A stretch of 21,549 bases of DNA from an uncultured Treponema sp. (GTDB lineage: Bacteria; Spirochaetota; Spirochaetia; Treponematales; Treponemataceae), in assembly GCA_937885235.1 (NCBI GenBank), contig CAKZZK010000199.1, forward strand, positions 1-21,549, written 5' to 3'. Shown here one piece after another: positions 14,281-21,549 of this stretch. Below the pieces are notes generated by a model. It saw only the letters and a program-made list of their open reading frames with translations. It did not search any database and was not told where the DNA came from. The position numbers were made by a program, and so were the translations under genes. Each line of letters begins with the position of its first letter. Position 1 is the first letter of the stretch.

Positions 14281-14322
14281 AAAGCTATTGTAAAGCATTG
14301 CAAGAATATTATCAATAGCTTT
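14281..14322. promoter_or_regulatory. 10-bp perfect inverted repeat over a promoter (operator candidate)
   Basis: AAAGCTATTG (14281-14290) and CAATAGCTTT (14313-14322) are exact reverse complements 22 nt apart. On the minus strand the promoter TTGATA (14315-14310), 17 bp, TACAAT (14292-14287) drives the beta-barrel gene, and each arm overlaps one hexamer. Centre-to-centre distance of the arms is 32 bp, about three helical turns, as expected for cooperative binding of two dimers or a looping regulator. Confidence 0.55.
14287..14315 (-). promoter_or_regulatory. Promoter of the beta-barrel-like gene
   Basis: TTGATA (14315-14310), 17-bp spacer, TACAAT (14292-14287), each 5 of 6 to consensus. Predicted start near 14280, with AGGAG (about 14276-14280) 7 nt before the ATG, so the leader is very short. 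Confidence 0.6.
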
Positions 14323-14334
14323 TTGCGGACGGCT

Positions 14335-14364
14335 CTGGCAGAATAATAAATTTTCTTCTATAAT
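14335..14364 (+). promoter_or_regulatory. Candidate rlmJ promoter giving a leaderless mRNA
   Basis: CTGGCA (14335-14340), 18-bp spacer, perfect TATAAT (14359-14364), then 6 nt to the ATG at 14371. Transcription should begin at the start codon. There is no ribosome binding site. Confidence 0.45.
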
Positions 14365-14370
14365 ATGTGT

Positions 14371-15240
14371 ATGCTGTCATACCAACATGAATACCATGCG
14401 GGAAACCACGCAGACGTGCTCAAGCACATCTGTCTCTGCCGCATACTCCGCAGTCTTTGCCAGAAAGAAAAGCCCTTCACCGTCATAGACAGCCACGGCG
14501 GCGCGGGGCGCTACTCGCTCGAAGATGCGCGGCTGCTCAAAACGGGAGAGGCAGAGGGGGGCATCAAGAAGCTTGCCGTGTATGCGGAAAAACAGCTGCC
14601 GCCCCCCGCCGTCAGCGACTACCTCGCCGCAGAAGCTCCTTACCTCGCGCAAAATCTCTACGCGGGGAGCCCGGAGCTGGAACGGCTTTTTCTGCGCACG
14701 CAGGACCGCCAGTTTGTCGTTGAAAAACACCCCCAGGCATACAGCGCTCTGGAAACAGCGGCAGCCCTCCCCCTGCTCACAAAAGACGGCGAAAAAGAGG
14801 CAGCGGGCAAGACTTTTCTTTCTGCCAAGGACAGCTACGCGGAACTCAAGGCTCTCATCCCGCCGCTCATCAAGCGGGGGCTCGTGCTCTGCGACCCCAG
14901 CTACGAAGATGCAGAGGACTACGTAAAGGTCAGAAAGGTTCTCCAGATGATACGGCAAAAGTGGAATACAGCCATCATCGCGCTCTGGTACCCCCTGCTT
15001 GTGCGCCGCAAAAATGAGACAGCCCAGCTGCTTTCGGCACTTGAAGACTTTGCAAAACTCGGCAATAATCCCTGTACGAGTTTCAGAGCAGAGCTTTGCG
15101 TGCGAAATCCAGAGGATATGGCACAGGAAGACGGGGCACACCTCTACGGCAGCGGTATGCTCATCATCAATCCGCCGTGGAAATTGAAAGAAGAAATGGA
15201 AGAAGTTTGCGATTTTCTGAGCAGCTGCTTAAAACCATAG
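14371..15240 (+). CDS. rlmJ: 23S rRNA (adenine-2030-N6)-methyltransferase
   Basis: 289 residues from ATG 14371, giving MLSYQHEYHAGNHADVLKH, the same N-terminus as E. coli RlmJ (MLSYRHSFHAGNHADVLKH); the ATG two codons upstream (14365) is part of the promoter spacing and unlikely. RlmJ methylates N6 of A2030 of 23S rRNA with S-adenosylmethionine. Signatures: HAGNHADVLKH (9-19), SAM-binding VIDSHGGAGRYSL (38-50), YAGSPELERLFLR (97-109), catalytic motif IV as DPSYE (175-179; DPPY in E. coli), ALWYP, and SGMLIINPPWKL near the C-terminus. It has no Shine-Dalgarno sequence and a TATAAT 6 nt before the start, pointing to a leaderless transcript. Its last 12 bp overlap the convergent small exported-protein gene. 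Confidence 0.93.
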   Translation: MLSYQHEYHAGNHADVLKHICLCRILRSLCQKEKPFTVIDSHGGAGRYSLEDARLLKTGEAEGGIKKLAVYAEKQLPPPAVSDYLAAEAPYLAQNLYAGSPELERLFLRTQDRQFVVEKHPQAYSALETAAALPLLTKDGEKEAAGKTFLSAKDSYAELKALIPPLIKRGLVLCDPSYEDAEDYVKVRKVLQMIRQKWNTAIIALWYPLLVRRKNETAQLLSALEDFAKLGNNPCTSFRAELCVRNPEDMAQEDGAHLYGSGMLIINPPWKLKEEMEEVCDFLSSCLKP

Positions 15241-15756
15241 GCGGAGCCCCGCCTCTATGGGGAAAAGGACCTTGAACTTTACCCCCGCAGCCTCGTCAAA
15301 GACAACGCCCGGTTCAATGACAATTTGGGCATACAGTTCTGAAAAATCAGTGAGCAGGCAGTTTATACCGCCAAAAAAACGGGGAGCGGCAAAGACGGCG
15401 CCATGGCGCAGGTTTTTATTTGCAGGCTCCTTGTCTCCGCCCTGCAAGTCCGCGCCGATTCCATAGAAAAAGCGGAAGACAGAGCGCCCTATGACGGGAT
15501 TAGCGAGCCACATATCGGCGGTGGCTCCCCCGCCCATCACGTGCCAGTCATCGGTAAACAAAAGTTTCAGCGAAAAGACAAAAGGAATTTTCTCAAGCTT
15601 CAATGTGACGGCGATTGTCTCTTTCAAATCTACATTGAACACCGGAGGGATAACTCCAAACTGGGCACCGACACCTGTGCCAGCGTTCAGTTTGGAGACA
15701 GCAAGCAGCATAAAGGCAAGCACGATCATCACACTTTTTTTTCTCACAGCACTCAT
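15229..15756 (-). CDS. Small exported protein, probable 8-stranded beta-barrel, function unknown
   Basis: 175 residues. MSAVRKKSVMIVLAFMLLAV is a signal peptide with likely cleavage after SKLNA. The mature part of about 150 residues alternates hydrophobic and polar residues in strand-like runs (TIAVTLKLEKIPFVFSLKLLF, WHVMGGGATADMWL, VFRFFYGIGADL, AVFAAPRFFGGINCLL, ELYAQIVIEPGVVF) and ends GLRLWF, a terminal aromatic typical of outer-membrane barrels. Length and strand count fit a small OmpW/OmpX-type or DUF3996-like barrel, but no family can be named. AAGG lies 6 nt before the ATG. It sits 26 nt downstream of clpB on the same strand, and a short inverted repeat covers the clpB stop, so it may be in the clpB transcript. 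It overlaps the end of rlmJ by 12 bp. Confidence 0.75.
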   Translation of the reverse strand: MSAVRKKSVMIVLAFMLLAVSKLNAGTGVGAQFGVIPPVFNVDLKETIAVTLKLEKIPFVFSLKLLFTDDWHVMGGGATADMWLANPVIGRSVFRFFYGIGADLQGGDKEPANKNLRHGAVFAAPRFFGGINCLLTDFSELYAQIVIEPGVVFDEAAGVKFKVLFPIEAGLRLWF

Positions 15757-15771
15757 ACTTAGCCTTTATGA

Positions 15772-15789
15772 TAACTGAAAATTCAGTTA
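15772..15789. repeat. Short inverted repeat over the clpB stop codon
   Basis: TAACTGAA (15772-15779), two A, TTCAGTTA (15782-15789). Perfect 8-bp arms include the clpB TGA. On the minus strand there is no T tract after it, so at most it is a weak terminator or RNA-stability hairpin between clpB and the small exported-protein gene. Confidence 0.4.
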
Positions 15790-18371
15790 AAGACAAGGGC
15801 ATTATTGCCCGCATCTCTGCTTACGCGAATCGTTGCGTTCTCTGCGAACTTGCCCGCAAGCATCTCCTTTGCGAGCGGGTTCTCCAGATAGGTCTGCACG
15901 GCACGCTTGACGGGGCGGGCGCCAAACGCGGGGTCATAGCCGATTTCCGCAATGAAGTCCACAGCGCTCTCATCGATGACAAGCTTGATGCGGTGCTCGG
16001 CAAGGCGGTCAGCGACGCGCTCCAGCTGGAGCTTCACGATATTCCTGATGTGGCTCAAGTCAAGACGATTGAACATCACCATCTCGTCAATGCGGTTCAG
16101 AAACTCCGGCCGGAAGGTACGCTTGAGCAGCTCTTCGATTTTTTCTTTCACCGCATCGGACTCATCGTTGGACGAGGCTTCCAAGATCAAATCTGAACCG
16201 AGGTTGCTCGTCATGATGATGATCGTATTCTTGAAGTCAACCACGCGCCCCTGCCCGTCAGTGAGCCTTCCGTCATCGAGCACCTGCAAAAAGACGTTGA
16301 AGACATCAGGATGGGCTTTCTCAATCTCATCGAAAAGCACCACACTGTAGGGGCGACGACGGACAGCTTCCGTCAGCTGGCCGCCCTCATCATAGCCCAC
16401 GTATCCCGGAGGCGCTCCGATAAGGCGGGTAACGCTGAACTTATCCATATACTCGCTCATATCGATGCGGGTGAGCGCCTTTTCGTCGTTAAAGAGGAAA
16501 TCAGCAAGCGTCTTTGCAAGCTCCGTCTTACCCACACCCGTCGGTCCGATGAAGAGGAAGGAACCGAGCGGACGGTTCGGATCATTGAGCCCCGCGCGGT
16601 TGCGGCGAATGGCATCCGACACCGCCTGAACCGCGATGTTCTGTCCGATGACACGCTCATGGAGCACGTTTTCCAGCTGCAAGTACTTCTGCTTTTCACT
16701 GGTGAGCATCTTTGCCACGGGAATGCCTGTCCACAGGCTCACAACACGGGCAATATCTTCCTCCGTCACCTCTTTGCGAAGAAGGCTCTGGCGCTCATCG
16801 CTTACGCTTTCGGCAGGCAAGCTCTTTTCCACCGCCAGCTGCTTTTCCAGAGAGGGTATGACGGCATATTTCAGCTCTGCGGCTTTCTCATAATTGCCCT
16901 CGCGGGTGTACTTCTCCTCGTCAAAACGGGCTTTCTCCAAGTCTTCCTTTATCTTGCGGCTTCCCTCTATGGCGCGTTTCTCGTTCTGCCACTGAAGCTT
17001 CATCGCGTCACGGTGGGAGCTTATCTCTGCAAGCTCCTTTTCCAGCTTGGCAAGCCGCTCCTTGCTTGCTTCGTCATCCTCTTTTGAAAGGGACTGCTTT
17101 TCAATGGCAAGCTGAAGGATTTTGCGTTCAGCGCGGTCAAGCTCTTCCGGCTGGCTTTCAATCTCCATCTTCAAGCGGCTTGAAGCCTCATCAACGAGGT
17201 CAATAGCCTTGTCAGGCAGGAAGCGGTTCGTGATGTAGCGGTTGCTCAACGTGGCGGCGGCAACCAAAGCCTCATCGTTTATCTTGACCCCGTGATGTAT
17301 TTCATACTTGTCGCGCAGTCCCCGCAGGATGGCAATAGTGTCTTCAACGGAGGGTTCTTTGCAGTAGACCTGCTGGAAGCGCCTTTCCAGAGCGGTATCC
17401 TTTTCGATATACTTGCGGTACTCGTTGAGCGTGGTAGCGCCGATGACGTGCAAGTCGCCGCGGGCAAGAGCAGGCTTGAGCAGATTGCTTGCGTCCATGC
17501 TACCCTCAGAAGCACCTGCCCCCACAATCGTGTGCAGCTCATCGATAAAGAGGATGATATTCCCGTCTGATTTGGACACTTCGGTGATGACACCCTTAAG
17601 GCGCTCCTCAAATTCGCCGCGGAACTTTGCACCTGCAACAAGCTGCCCCAAATCCAAAGAGAGCAGTCTCTTTTCCCGCAGGCTTTCAGGCACATCCCCA
17701 CTTGCAATACGGCGGGCAAGCCCTTCCACGATGGCGGTCTTTCCCACGCCCGGCTCTCCTATGAGCACGGGATTGTTCTTTGTGCGACGGCTTATGACCT
17801 GCATGACACGGCGAATCTCTTCATCGCGCCCGATGACGGGGTCAATCTTGTCCTGCCGCGCGCGGGCGGTAAGGTCAATGCAGTACTTTTCAAGCGAGCG
17901 CATCTTGCTTTCAGGATCTTGGCTGTCTACAGTCTGGTTTCCCCGCAGGGACTTCAATGCGGAAAGTATGGCTTTGCGTGTAATGCCGTGTTTTTTGAGG
18001 AGATTGCCTACCTTGTCATCGCCCGCGCTCATGGCAAGGAAGAGGTGCTCTGTGGAAAGATACTGGTCTTTAAGACCCGCCATCTCCCCCTCAGCTTTCG
18101 CAAGCATACGGGAGGCATCTGTGGAAAGGGCAAGCTGCATGCCTCCGCGTACCTGCGGGTAGGCATCCAGCAACGAAGAGACTTCCTGCAAAAGCGAAGC
18201 TGGCTGCACACCTATGCGCTCCACCAAAGGGGAAACAGTGCCTTCCTTCTGTTTGAGCAAGGCGACAAGGATATGCTCATTGCCGATTTCCCCGTGATCT
18301 TTCTGCTGCGCAAGAGCGCTTGCTTCCTGCAAGGCATCCTGCGTTTTCAAGGTCATCTGGTCATAGTTCAT
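15783..18371 (-). CDS. clpB: ATP-dependent chaperone ClpB (protein disaggregase)
   Basis: 862 residues, full length. This hexameric AAA+ machine pulls polypeptides out of aggregates together with DnaK/DnaJ/GrpE. N domain 1-145 (double Clp_N repeat, TLKTQDALQEASALAQQK). NBD1: Walker A GEPGVGKT (205-212), Walker B LFIDELH (274-280), pore loop GAKFRGEFE (247-255, Phe where Tyr is usual). A coiled-coil M domain spans about 400-525 (KYTREGNYEKAAEL); this length distinguishes ClpB from ClpA and ClpC. NBD2: Walker A GPTGVGKT (609-616), pore GYVGY (656-660), Walker B VVLFDEIEKA (677-686), sensor-2 region GARPVKRAVQ. No ClpP-binding IGF/L loop was noticed. GGAGGTGA lies 6 nt before the ATG. It has its own promoter after the upstream cyclase-like gene; no CIRCE element was found. 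Confidence 0.97.
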   Translation of the reverse strand: MNYDQMTLKTQDALQEASALAQQKDHGEIGNEHILVALLKQKEGTVSPLVERIGVQPASLLQEVSSLLDAYPQVRGGMQLALSTDASRMLAKAEGEMAGLKDQYLSTEHLFLAMSAGDDKVGNLLKKHGITRKAILSALKSLRGNQTVDSQDPESKMRSLEKYCIDLTARARQDKIDPVIGRDEEIRRVMQVISRRTKNNPVLIGEPGVGKTAIVEGLARRIASGDVPESLREKRLLSLDLGQLVAGAKFRGEFEERLKGVITEVSKSDGNIILFIDELHTIVGAGASEGSMDASNLLKPALARGDLHVIGATTLNEYRKYIEKDTALERRFQQVYCKEPSVEDTIAILRGLRDKYEIHHGVKINDEALVAAATLSNRYITNRFLPDKAIDLVDEASSRLKMEIESQPEELDRAERKILQLAIEKQSLSKEDDEASKERLAKLEKELAEISSHRDAMKLQWQNEKRAIEGSRKIKEDLEKARFDEEKYTREGNYEKAAELKYAVIPSLEKQLAVEKSLPAESVSDERQSLLRKEVTEEDIARVVSLWTGIPVAKMLTSEKQKYLQLENVLHERVIGQNIAVQAVSDAIRRNRAGLNDPNRPLGSFLFIGPTGVGKTELAKTLADFLFNDEKALTRIDMSEYMDKFSVTRLIGAPPGYVGYDEGGQLTEAVRRRPYSVVLFDEIEKAHPDVFNVFLQVLDDGRLTDGQGRVVDFKNTIIIMTSNLGSDLILEASSNDESDAVKEKIEELLKRTFRPEFLNRIDEMVMFNRLDLSHIRNIVKLQLERVADRLAEHRIKLVIDESAVDFIAEIGYDPAFGARPVKRAVQTYLENPLAKEMLAGKFAENATIRVSRDAGNNALVFN

Positions 18372-18404
18372 TACGGTTCACCTCCAAATTCTATTTCCGT
18401 GTTC

Positions 18405-18433
18405 AATATAGCGATAAAGAGGTGAAAAATCAA
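18405..18433 (-). promoter_or_regulatory. clpB promoter
   Basis: Minus strand TTGATT (18433-18428), 17 bp, TATATT (18410-18405). The -35 lies within 10 nt of the stop of the upstream gene. It looks like a housekeeping sigma70 promoter; no CIRCE palindrome (TTAGCACTC/GAGTGCTAA) and no sigma32-type element were found, so heat control, if any, is not visible here. Confidence 0.55.
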
Positions 18434-18436
18434 ATT

Positions 18437-19597
18437 TTAAGTTTGCGACAGCTCTATGTTGCCGTATTCGCAGAGACAGGAGTCAATGCGGATGTCTTCG
18501 AGCAGCTCCAAATTTCTTTTTATCCGCTGGTAGAGCTTTACTTCGCCCACTCCCGAACCGCCGCCGAGAACCTTCAGTACCTTGCGCCCCCCATCCGGAC
18601 TTTCGTAGCTGCGCACGAACATGGCGGCAGTATCACAGTAAACGTCTATGTCTATGAAATTCTTGTGGTCATTCATGCTCACCGACCAGTGGAGCTTGAC
18701 AACATCATCCCCTGTAGACGGCATCTGTGTGCACTCATAGTGGATGTCGTACTTCTTGTGGCTTCCTGCGTGAAATTCCAGCTTTTTGCCTTCAAAGGAG
18801 GTGAGTATGCTCAAACGGCGGTTATATTCTCCCTGCACCGCAAAGCAGGACTCGTAGAGCTTTTTTCCGCTGATATTGCTCGTCAGATTGCTGGAACTTA
18901 GATGGAGGAAGGGATTGGCAAAATTTCTCCCCCAGTTTTTATCGAAGTAGCCAAAAGAGGACTTTGTGTTGACAGAGAATTTCTCCCCGTCTAAAATCAC
19001 CACGCCGCCGAATGCGGTGCGTGCACCAAAGCAGGACCAACAGCCAAGCTTGCTGCGGTAGTTTGGGAAAAAGCTGTCACCGATGGTATAATGCAGGTCC
19101 CATGTCATGCTGCCCGCGCTGCAAAGCAACTCAGGTTTTTCAAGCAGCTCGCTGTGCGTGACGGCCACCGAGCCAGATGTCGAATTATCAGTCAGGACGC
19201 AGGTGTTTTCCGCCAGCGTTCCCACTTTGAAGATATACTCACCCGTCCCCACTTTCATACAGCCGCTTGGAAAATAGGCATTTATCTGCTTGCCGTTCTT
19301 GGCAAGGCGGCCTACCTTTACCATGACGAAAGAGGGCTGTACGTAAGTTTCGGGAGAGGCGAGATTATAGGCAATATTGTCTTCTGTGGCTTCTACACGA
19401 TTTTTGAACCCGAGCACGCACTCGGAGGGAGACAAAAGGGGATTGACAATGTAAAATTCAATAAAGAAAGAGCTTTCCTCACCTGTATCCTCACTGATAC
19501 CGGTGAAGGCAAGCCGCCATCTATCAAATCCATTTTTTTTCAGCAAGCCGTTAAGCATATACCGCTTGCTACGGTCTATTCTATTCAGTAACTCCAT
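18437..19597 (-). CDS. Tocopherol-cyclase-like / lipocalin-type fold protein, uncharacterised
   Basis: 386 residues, no signal peptide. The strongest motif is FGYFDKNWGRNFANPFLHLSS (215-235), matching the YxxKNWG-x-F-P pattern of tocopherol-cyclase-like proteins, whose double beta-barrel fold relates to AttH and calycin proteins. Other recognisable parts are GTGEYIFKVGTLAENTCVLTD (117-137) and a C-terminal GGGSGVGEVKLYQR followed by CEYGNIE. I recall close relatives in Treponema and Clostridia annotated only as hypothetical. Plant-type tocopherol synthesis is not expected in a spirochaete, so the substrate is probably another hydrophobic ligand (inference). Translation probably starts at ATG 19597, with a weak GGTGGG 6 nt upstream. 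It lies downstream of the 74-residue gene and 65 nt upstream of clpB on the same strand. Confidence 0.7.
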   Translation of the reverse strand: MELLNRIDRSKRYMLNGLLKKNGFDRWRLAFTGISEDTGEESSFFIEFYIVNPLLSPSECVLGFKNRVEATEDNIAYNLASPETYVQPSFVMVKVGRLAKNGKQINAYFPSGCMKVGTGEYIFKVGTLAENTCVLTDNSTSGSVAVTHSELLEKPELLCSAGSMTWDLHYTIGDSFFPNYRSKLGCWSCFGARTAFGGVVILDGEKFSVNTKSSFGYFDKNWGRNFANPFLHLSSSNLTSNISGKKLYESCFAVQGEYNRRLSILTSFEGKKLEFHAGSHKKYDIHYECTQMPSTGDDVVKLHWSVSMNDHKNFIDIDVYCDTAAMFVRSYESPDGGRKVLKVLGGGSGVGEVKLYQRIKRNLELLEDIRIDSCLCEYGNIELSQT

Positions 19598-19672
19598 GCC
19601 AAACCCACCAAAAATCGTCCATAATAAAGTATAAGCCCTTTCTTAGTAAGATTTTCGGTGTTTCGGTATAGT

Positions 19673-19897
19673 CTATTTAAACATTTTTTGCAAAGTTTGC
19701 TCAAAATCCCTTGAATCAAGGGGGAAGTGTTCATCAAGAAATTCATAGCAATTCTGGGCATTCTTCTGTACGTGCTCGTACCAGATTTCATATACTTCCG
19801 GTTCAAATCCCAGACCAGGATACGGTGCCCCCTGCACATCTGATACAAGCCGGCGTATCATGTTGACAAATTCATCTGTCAACTTATCGTCTTTCAT
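19673..19897 (-). CDS. 74-residue acidic protein, function unknown
   Basis: Start at ATG 19897 is fixed by an excellent GGGAGG 6 nt upstream; the upstream ATG (19924) lacks such a site. The product begins MKDDKLTDEFVNMIRRLV and ends LQKMFK. It is acidic, rich in Tyr, Phe and Glu, mostly helical in character, with PGLGFEPEVYEIWYEHVQKN in the centre. There is no membrane segment, signal peptide, Cys pair or HTH. It is 63 nt downstream of the M16 peptidase gene, with a TATAAT (19965-19960) overlapping the peptidase stop as a possible own promoter with a poor -35. I do not recognise the family. The good ribosome binding site and coding-like composition make it a real gene rather than a chance frame. 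Confidence 0.65.
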   Translation of the reverse strand: MKDDKLTDEFVNMIRRLVSDVQGAPYPGLGFEPEVYEIWYEHVQKNAQNCYEFLDEHFPLDSRDFEQTLQKMFK

Positions 19898-19960
19898 CTC
19901 TAACCTCCCTGCCCTCACCTGCATAACTCTCCAATATTCTGAAACTTTCCATAATACTTA

Positions 19961-21549
19961 TTATATCGGTAAATTTATTATTTTGCCACTGTTTTCTTTC
20001 ATTTCAGGCAAAATCTGCTCTTTGGCACAGATGATGACCACGCTGGCTCCTTCCTCTTTGAGCTTATCTGCATAGCGCACAGCTGTCCTGTGCATATCCG
20101 CAGGCTTAACGCTTAGCATCCGCCGCACCCTGCGGGCACGCTGGGCATTCGTGTGGCCGTTCAGTTCCCAGAAAAGCCCCACAGTACCTTTTGAATGAGG
20201 AGACAGAGGCTGCAACTCATCGGAATACGAACCGGTGATTGCTTTTTCCGTTTCCCGCACTGAAAAATCCTTCTGCACGGACCAGTCAATGACTTCATCA
20301 AGCACCGACAGAGAACGATAGGGCTTCGGGTCACGGAAGGTGATGAAGAGCGTGGACTGTGCGGGGCTTTTGGGCGTCAGATACACGCCATAGGCACCAC
20401 CCTCGGTGCGGATGCGCTTCCACAGCTCCGTAGTGGCAAGGCAATGGGCATACACAAGGTCCTGCGCGCTTTCCTTCGTATCGTAGGCGGCTGAAGGGAG
20501 CGCCTTTACCGCATAGCCTACCGTTCCCGGAATGACAAAGACCTCGTCAACAGCGGCAGGCTTTGCTTTTGACTTTCGCGCTTTTTCAATTATGCCGGGT
20601 TTGACCAGTTTTTCACAGAGCTTGTAAAAATTCTCGTCCTCAGCTTCCCGCGCAGACTGTACTTCTGTCAAGCCGAGAGAAGTGATGAAAGCAGGCAGGC
20701 ATTTTTTTGCCTTGCTGAGGGCTGACTTTGTTCCCGTCAGATGGATGAGCGCTCCGCTTGCCGTAACGGTTTTGAAAAGCCGCCGCAACAAGAGGCAGAG
20801 CTTTGCCTCTTTCATATCATAAATTTGCCGCGCGACAAAGAGAGAGGAAACGCCGTCCCATAGTTCCTTCACCGCCCGCGACCTTCCCGTTTTATAAACG
20901 GCACGATTAACCGCATAGAGGTGGGCATGAGAAACCGCTGATGATTTAAGGGAATTATAATACGATGCTTTCAATTCTTCGAGGCGGTCAAGGTCTTTGA
21001 AATCCGTCCCGCTGATGCAGTCTTTCAGCAGGTCAAAGGCTTCGGAAACCTTTTCTTCAAGGACATCGATGTGAAAGGCGAGCCAGAGCCTCCCCTCATA
21101 GGGATTTTTGTTCTCCGTTGCAGAGAAAGAAGCTGCCGAAGCACCAAAACCACCGGTAATCGCCCCAGCCTTTGCCATAGCCTCGCTCCAGGGAATGCCA
21201 TGCCAGCCCATATCGGTGCAGACATTTGCAAGGAAGGGAATGTAGGGAATATCTTCCGGCGGAAGCACATCCACCGGAAAGAGCACGTCCACATAGACGA
21301 TGCCGTTCGTCGCTTCCTCGTTTACATAGACTGACAATCCCGCTATATGGCTTCTGCCTGTTTTGATCTCTTCCAAGGGCTGCTGCGAAAGAGCTGCCAC
21401 GCTGAGGTTCGGAATGAGACTGTCATCTTCAAACGCTGCTTGAAATGAATGCATGGCATCCAAAAGCCGCAGGACATTGTCTTTACCCAGCTTGTCAAGC
21501 TGCGCCTTTGCGAGCTTTTTCTCCGTAGCAAGGCGTTTTTTGCTCCATG
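19961..21549 (-). CDS. M16C-family metallopeptidase (presequence-protease-like), C-terminal part
   Basis: The frame is open to the right window edge (528 codons, beginning WSKKRLATEKKLAKAQLDKL), so the N-terminal half is outside. It matches the second half of PreP/Cym1-type peptidases, about 1000-residue clamshell zinc enzymes that degrade free peptides of tens of residues. Visible landmarks are FPVDVLPPEDIPYIPFLANV, GGFGASAASFSATENKNPY, the RxxGGAYG motif in RIRTEGGAYGVYLTP (conserved in the C-terminal M16 half), and FITFRDPKPYRSLSVLDEV. The catalytic HxxEH zinc site would be in the missing N-terminal half, so activity cannot be judged. A TTG at 21463 could be read as a start but is internal to the family alignment. 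Upstream signals are not in the window. Confidence 0.88.
   Translation of the reverse strand, partial: WSKKRLATEKKLAKAQLDKLGKDNVLRLLDAMHSFQAAFEDDSLIPNLSVAALSQQPLEEIKTGRSHIAGLSVYVNEEATNGIVYVDVLFPVDVLPPEDIPYIPFLANVCTDMGWHGIPWSEAMAKAGAITGGFGASAASFSATENKNPYEGRLWLAFHIDVLEEKVSEAFDLLKDCISGTDFKDLDRLEELKASYYNSLKSSAVSHAHLYAVNRAVYKTGRSRAVKELWDGVSSLFVARQIYDMKEAKLCLLLRRLFKTVTASGALIHLTGTKSALSKAKKCLPAFITSLGLTEVQSAREAEDENFYKLCEKLVKPGIIEKARKSKAKPAAVDEVFVIPGTVGYAVKALPSAAYDTKESAQDLVYAHCLATTELWKRIRTEGGAYGVYLTPKSPAQSTLFITFRDPKPYRSLSVLDEVIDWSVQKDFSVRETEKAITGSYSDELQPLSPHSKGTVGLFWELNGHTNAQRARRVRRMLSVKPADMHRTAVRYADKLKEEGASVVIICAKEQILPEMKENSGKIINLPI

Noticed and set aside
14377..15141. 254-codon open frame antisense to rlmJ
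   Set aside because: It mirrors a well-supported gene, has no recognisable domain or ribosome binding site, and is explained by the GC-rich codon pattern of rlmJ.
16311..17087. 258-codon plus-strand frame inside clpB
   Set aside because: Antisense shadow of the ClpB M domain and second ATPase domain.
18372..18436. CIRCE (HrcA) operator upstream of clpB
   Set aside because: Searched for TTAGCACTC-N9-GAGTGCTAA-like sequence; none is present, only a sigma70-type promoter.

Overview
The window looks like a chromosomal segment of a Treponema-type spirochaete. Support comes from a P83/100-family antigen at the left edge, Treponema-style GGDEF and XRE proteins, small beta-barrel-like exported proteins ending in Phe, a FIST-type hybrid kinase, and a moderately high GC background with AT-rich promoters. 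No rRNA, CRISPR array, complete insertion sequence or prophage was seen. The species cannot be fixed from sequence alone.

Layout. Positions 1-828 (-) carry the N-terminal part of the P83/100 protein. A short 22-bp tandem repeat (965-1052) runs into the 3' end of a coaX-bpt operon (2587 to 1021, -). Next is an AT-rich accessory patch (about 2631-4907): an XRE regulator (-) diverges from a 25-codon glycosyltransferase-2 remnant, which overlaps (ATGA) a multi-membrane-span GT-C glycosyltransferase. That glycosyltransferase has no stop codon of its own and reads in frame into histidyl-tRNA synthetase, giving a 1022-codon ORF (3150-6218). A perfect 15-bp inverted repeat follows. tRNA-Val and tRNA-Pro (-) diverge from a hup-membrane protein-pseudouridine synthase operon (6696-8486, +). 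The last gene of that operon overlaps, tail to tail, a membrane diguanylate cyclase (8422-9987, -), which diverges from a FIST-histidine kinase-receiver-HPt protein (10063-13101, +). Then come an exported beta-barrel-like protein (-), rlmJ (+), a second small exported protein (-), clpB (-), a tocopherol-cyclase-like protein (-), a 74-residue unknown protein (-), and the C-terminal part of an M16C metallopeptidase (-) cut by the right edge.

How the genes fit together. The housekeeping content concerns translation (hisS, two tRNAs, RlmJ, pseudouridine synthase), coenzyme A synthesis (CoaX), N-end-rule tagging (Bpt), nucleoid structure (HU) and proteostasis (ClpB, M16 peptidase). The 8.4-13.1 kb stretch is a signalling module that pairs c-di-GMP synthesis with a phosphorelay. 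The GT2 plus GT-C pair would ordinarily make and use a polyprenyl-phosphate sugar, but the GT2 part is reduced to a stub.

Main points for a second look: the GT-C/HisRS fusion with a possible leaderless internal hisS promoter; the GT2 stub; a receiver domain that appears to have lost its C-terminal third in frame; a recurring -10 hexamer placed 5-9 nt before the start codon of genes without a Shine-Dalgarno sequence (coaX, hisS, the FIST kinase, rlmJ); three copies of a TGGA-NN-ATTTTCC box around the XRE/GT/hisS patch; and a promoter whose -10 and -35 are each covered by one arm of a perfect 10-bp inverted repeat.
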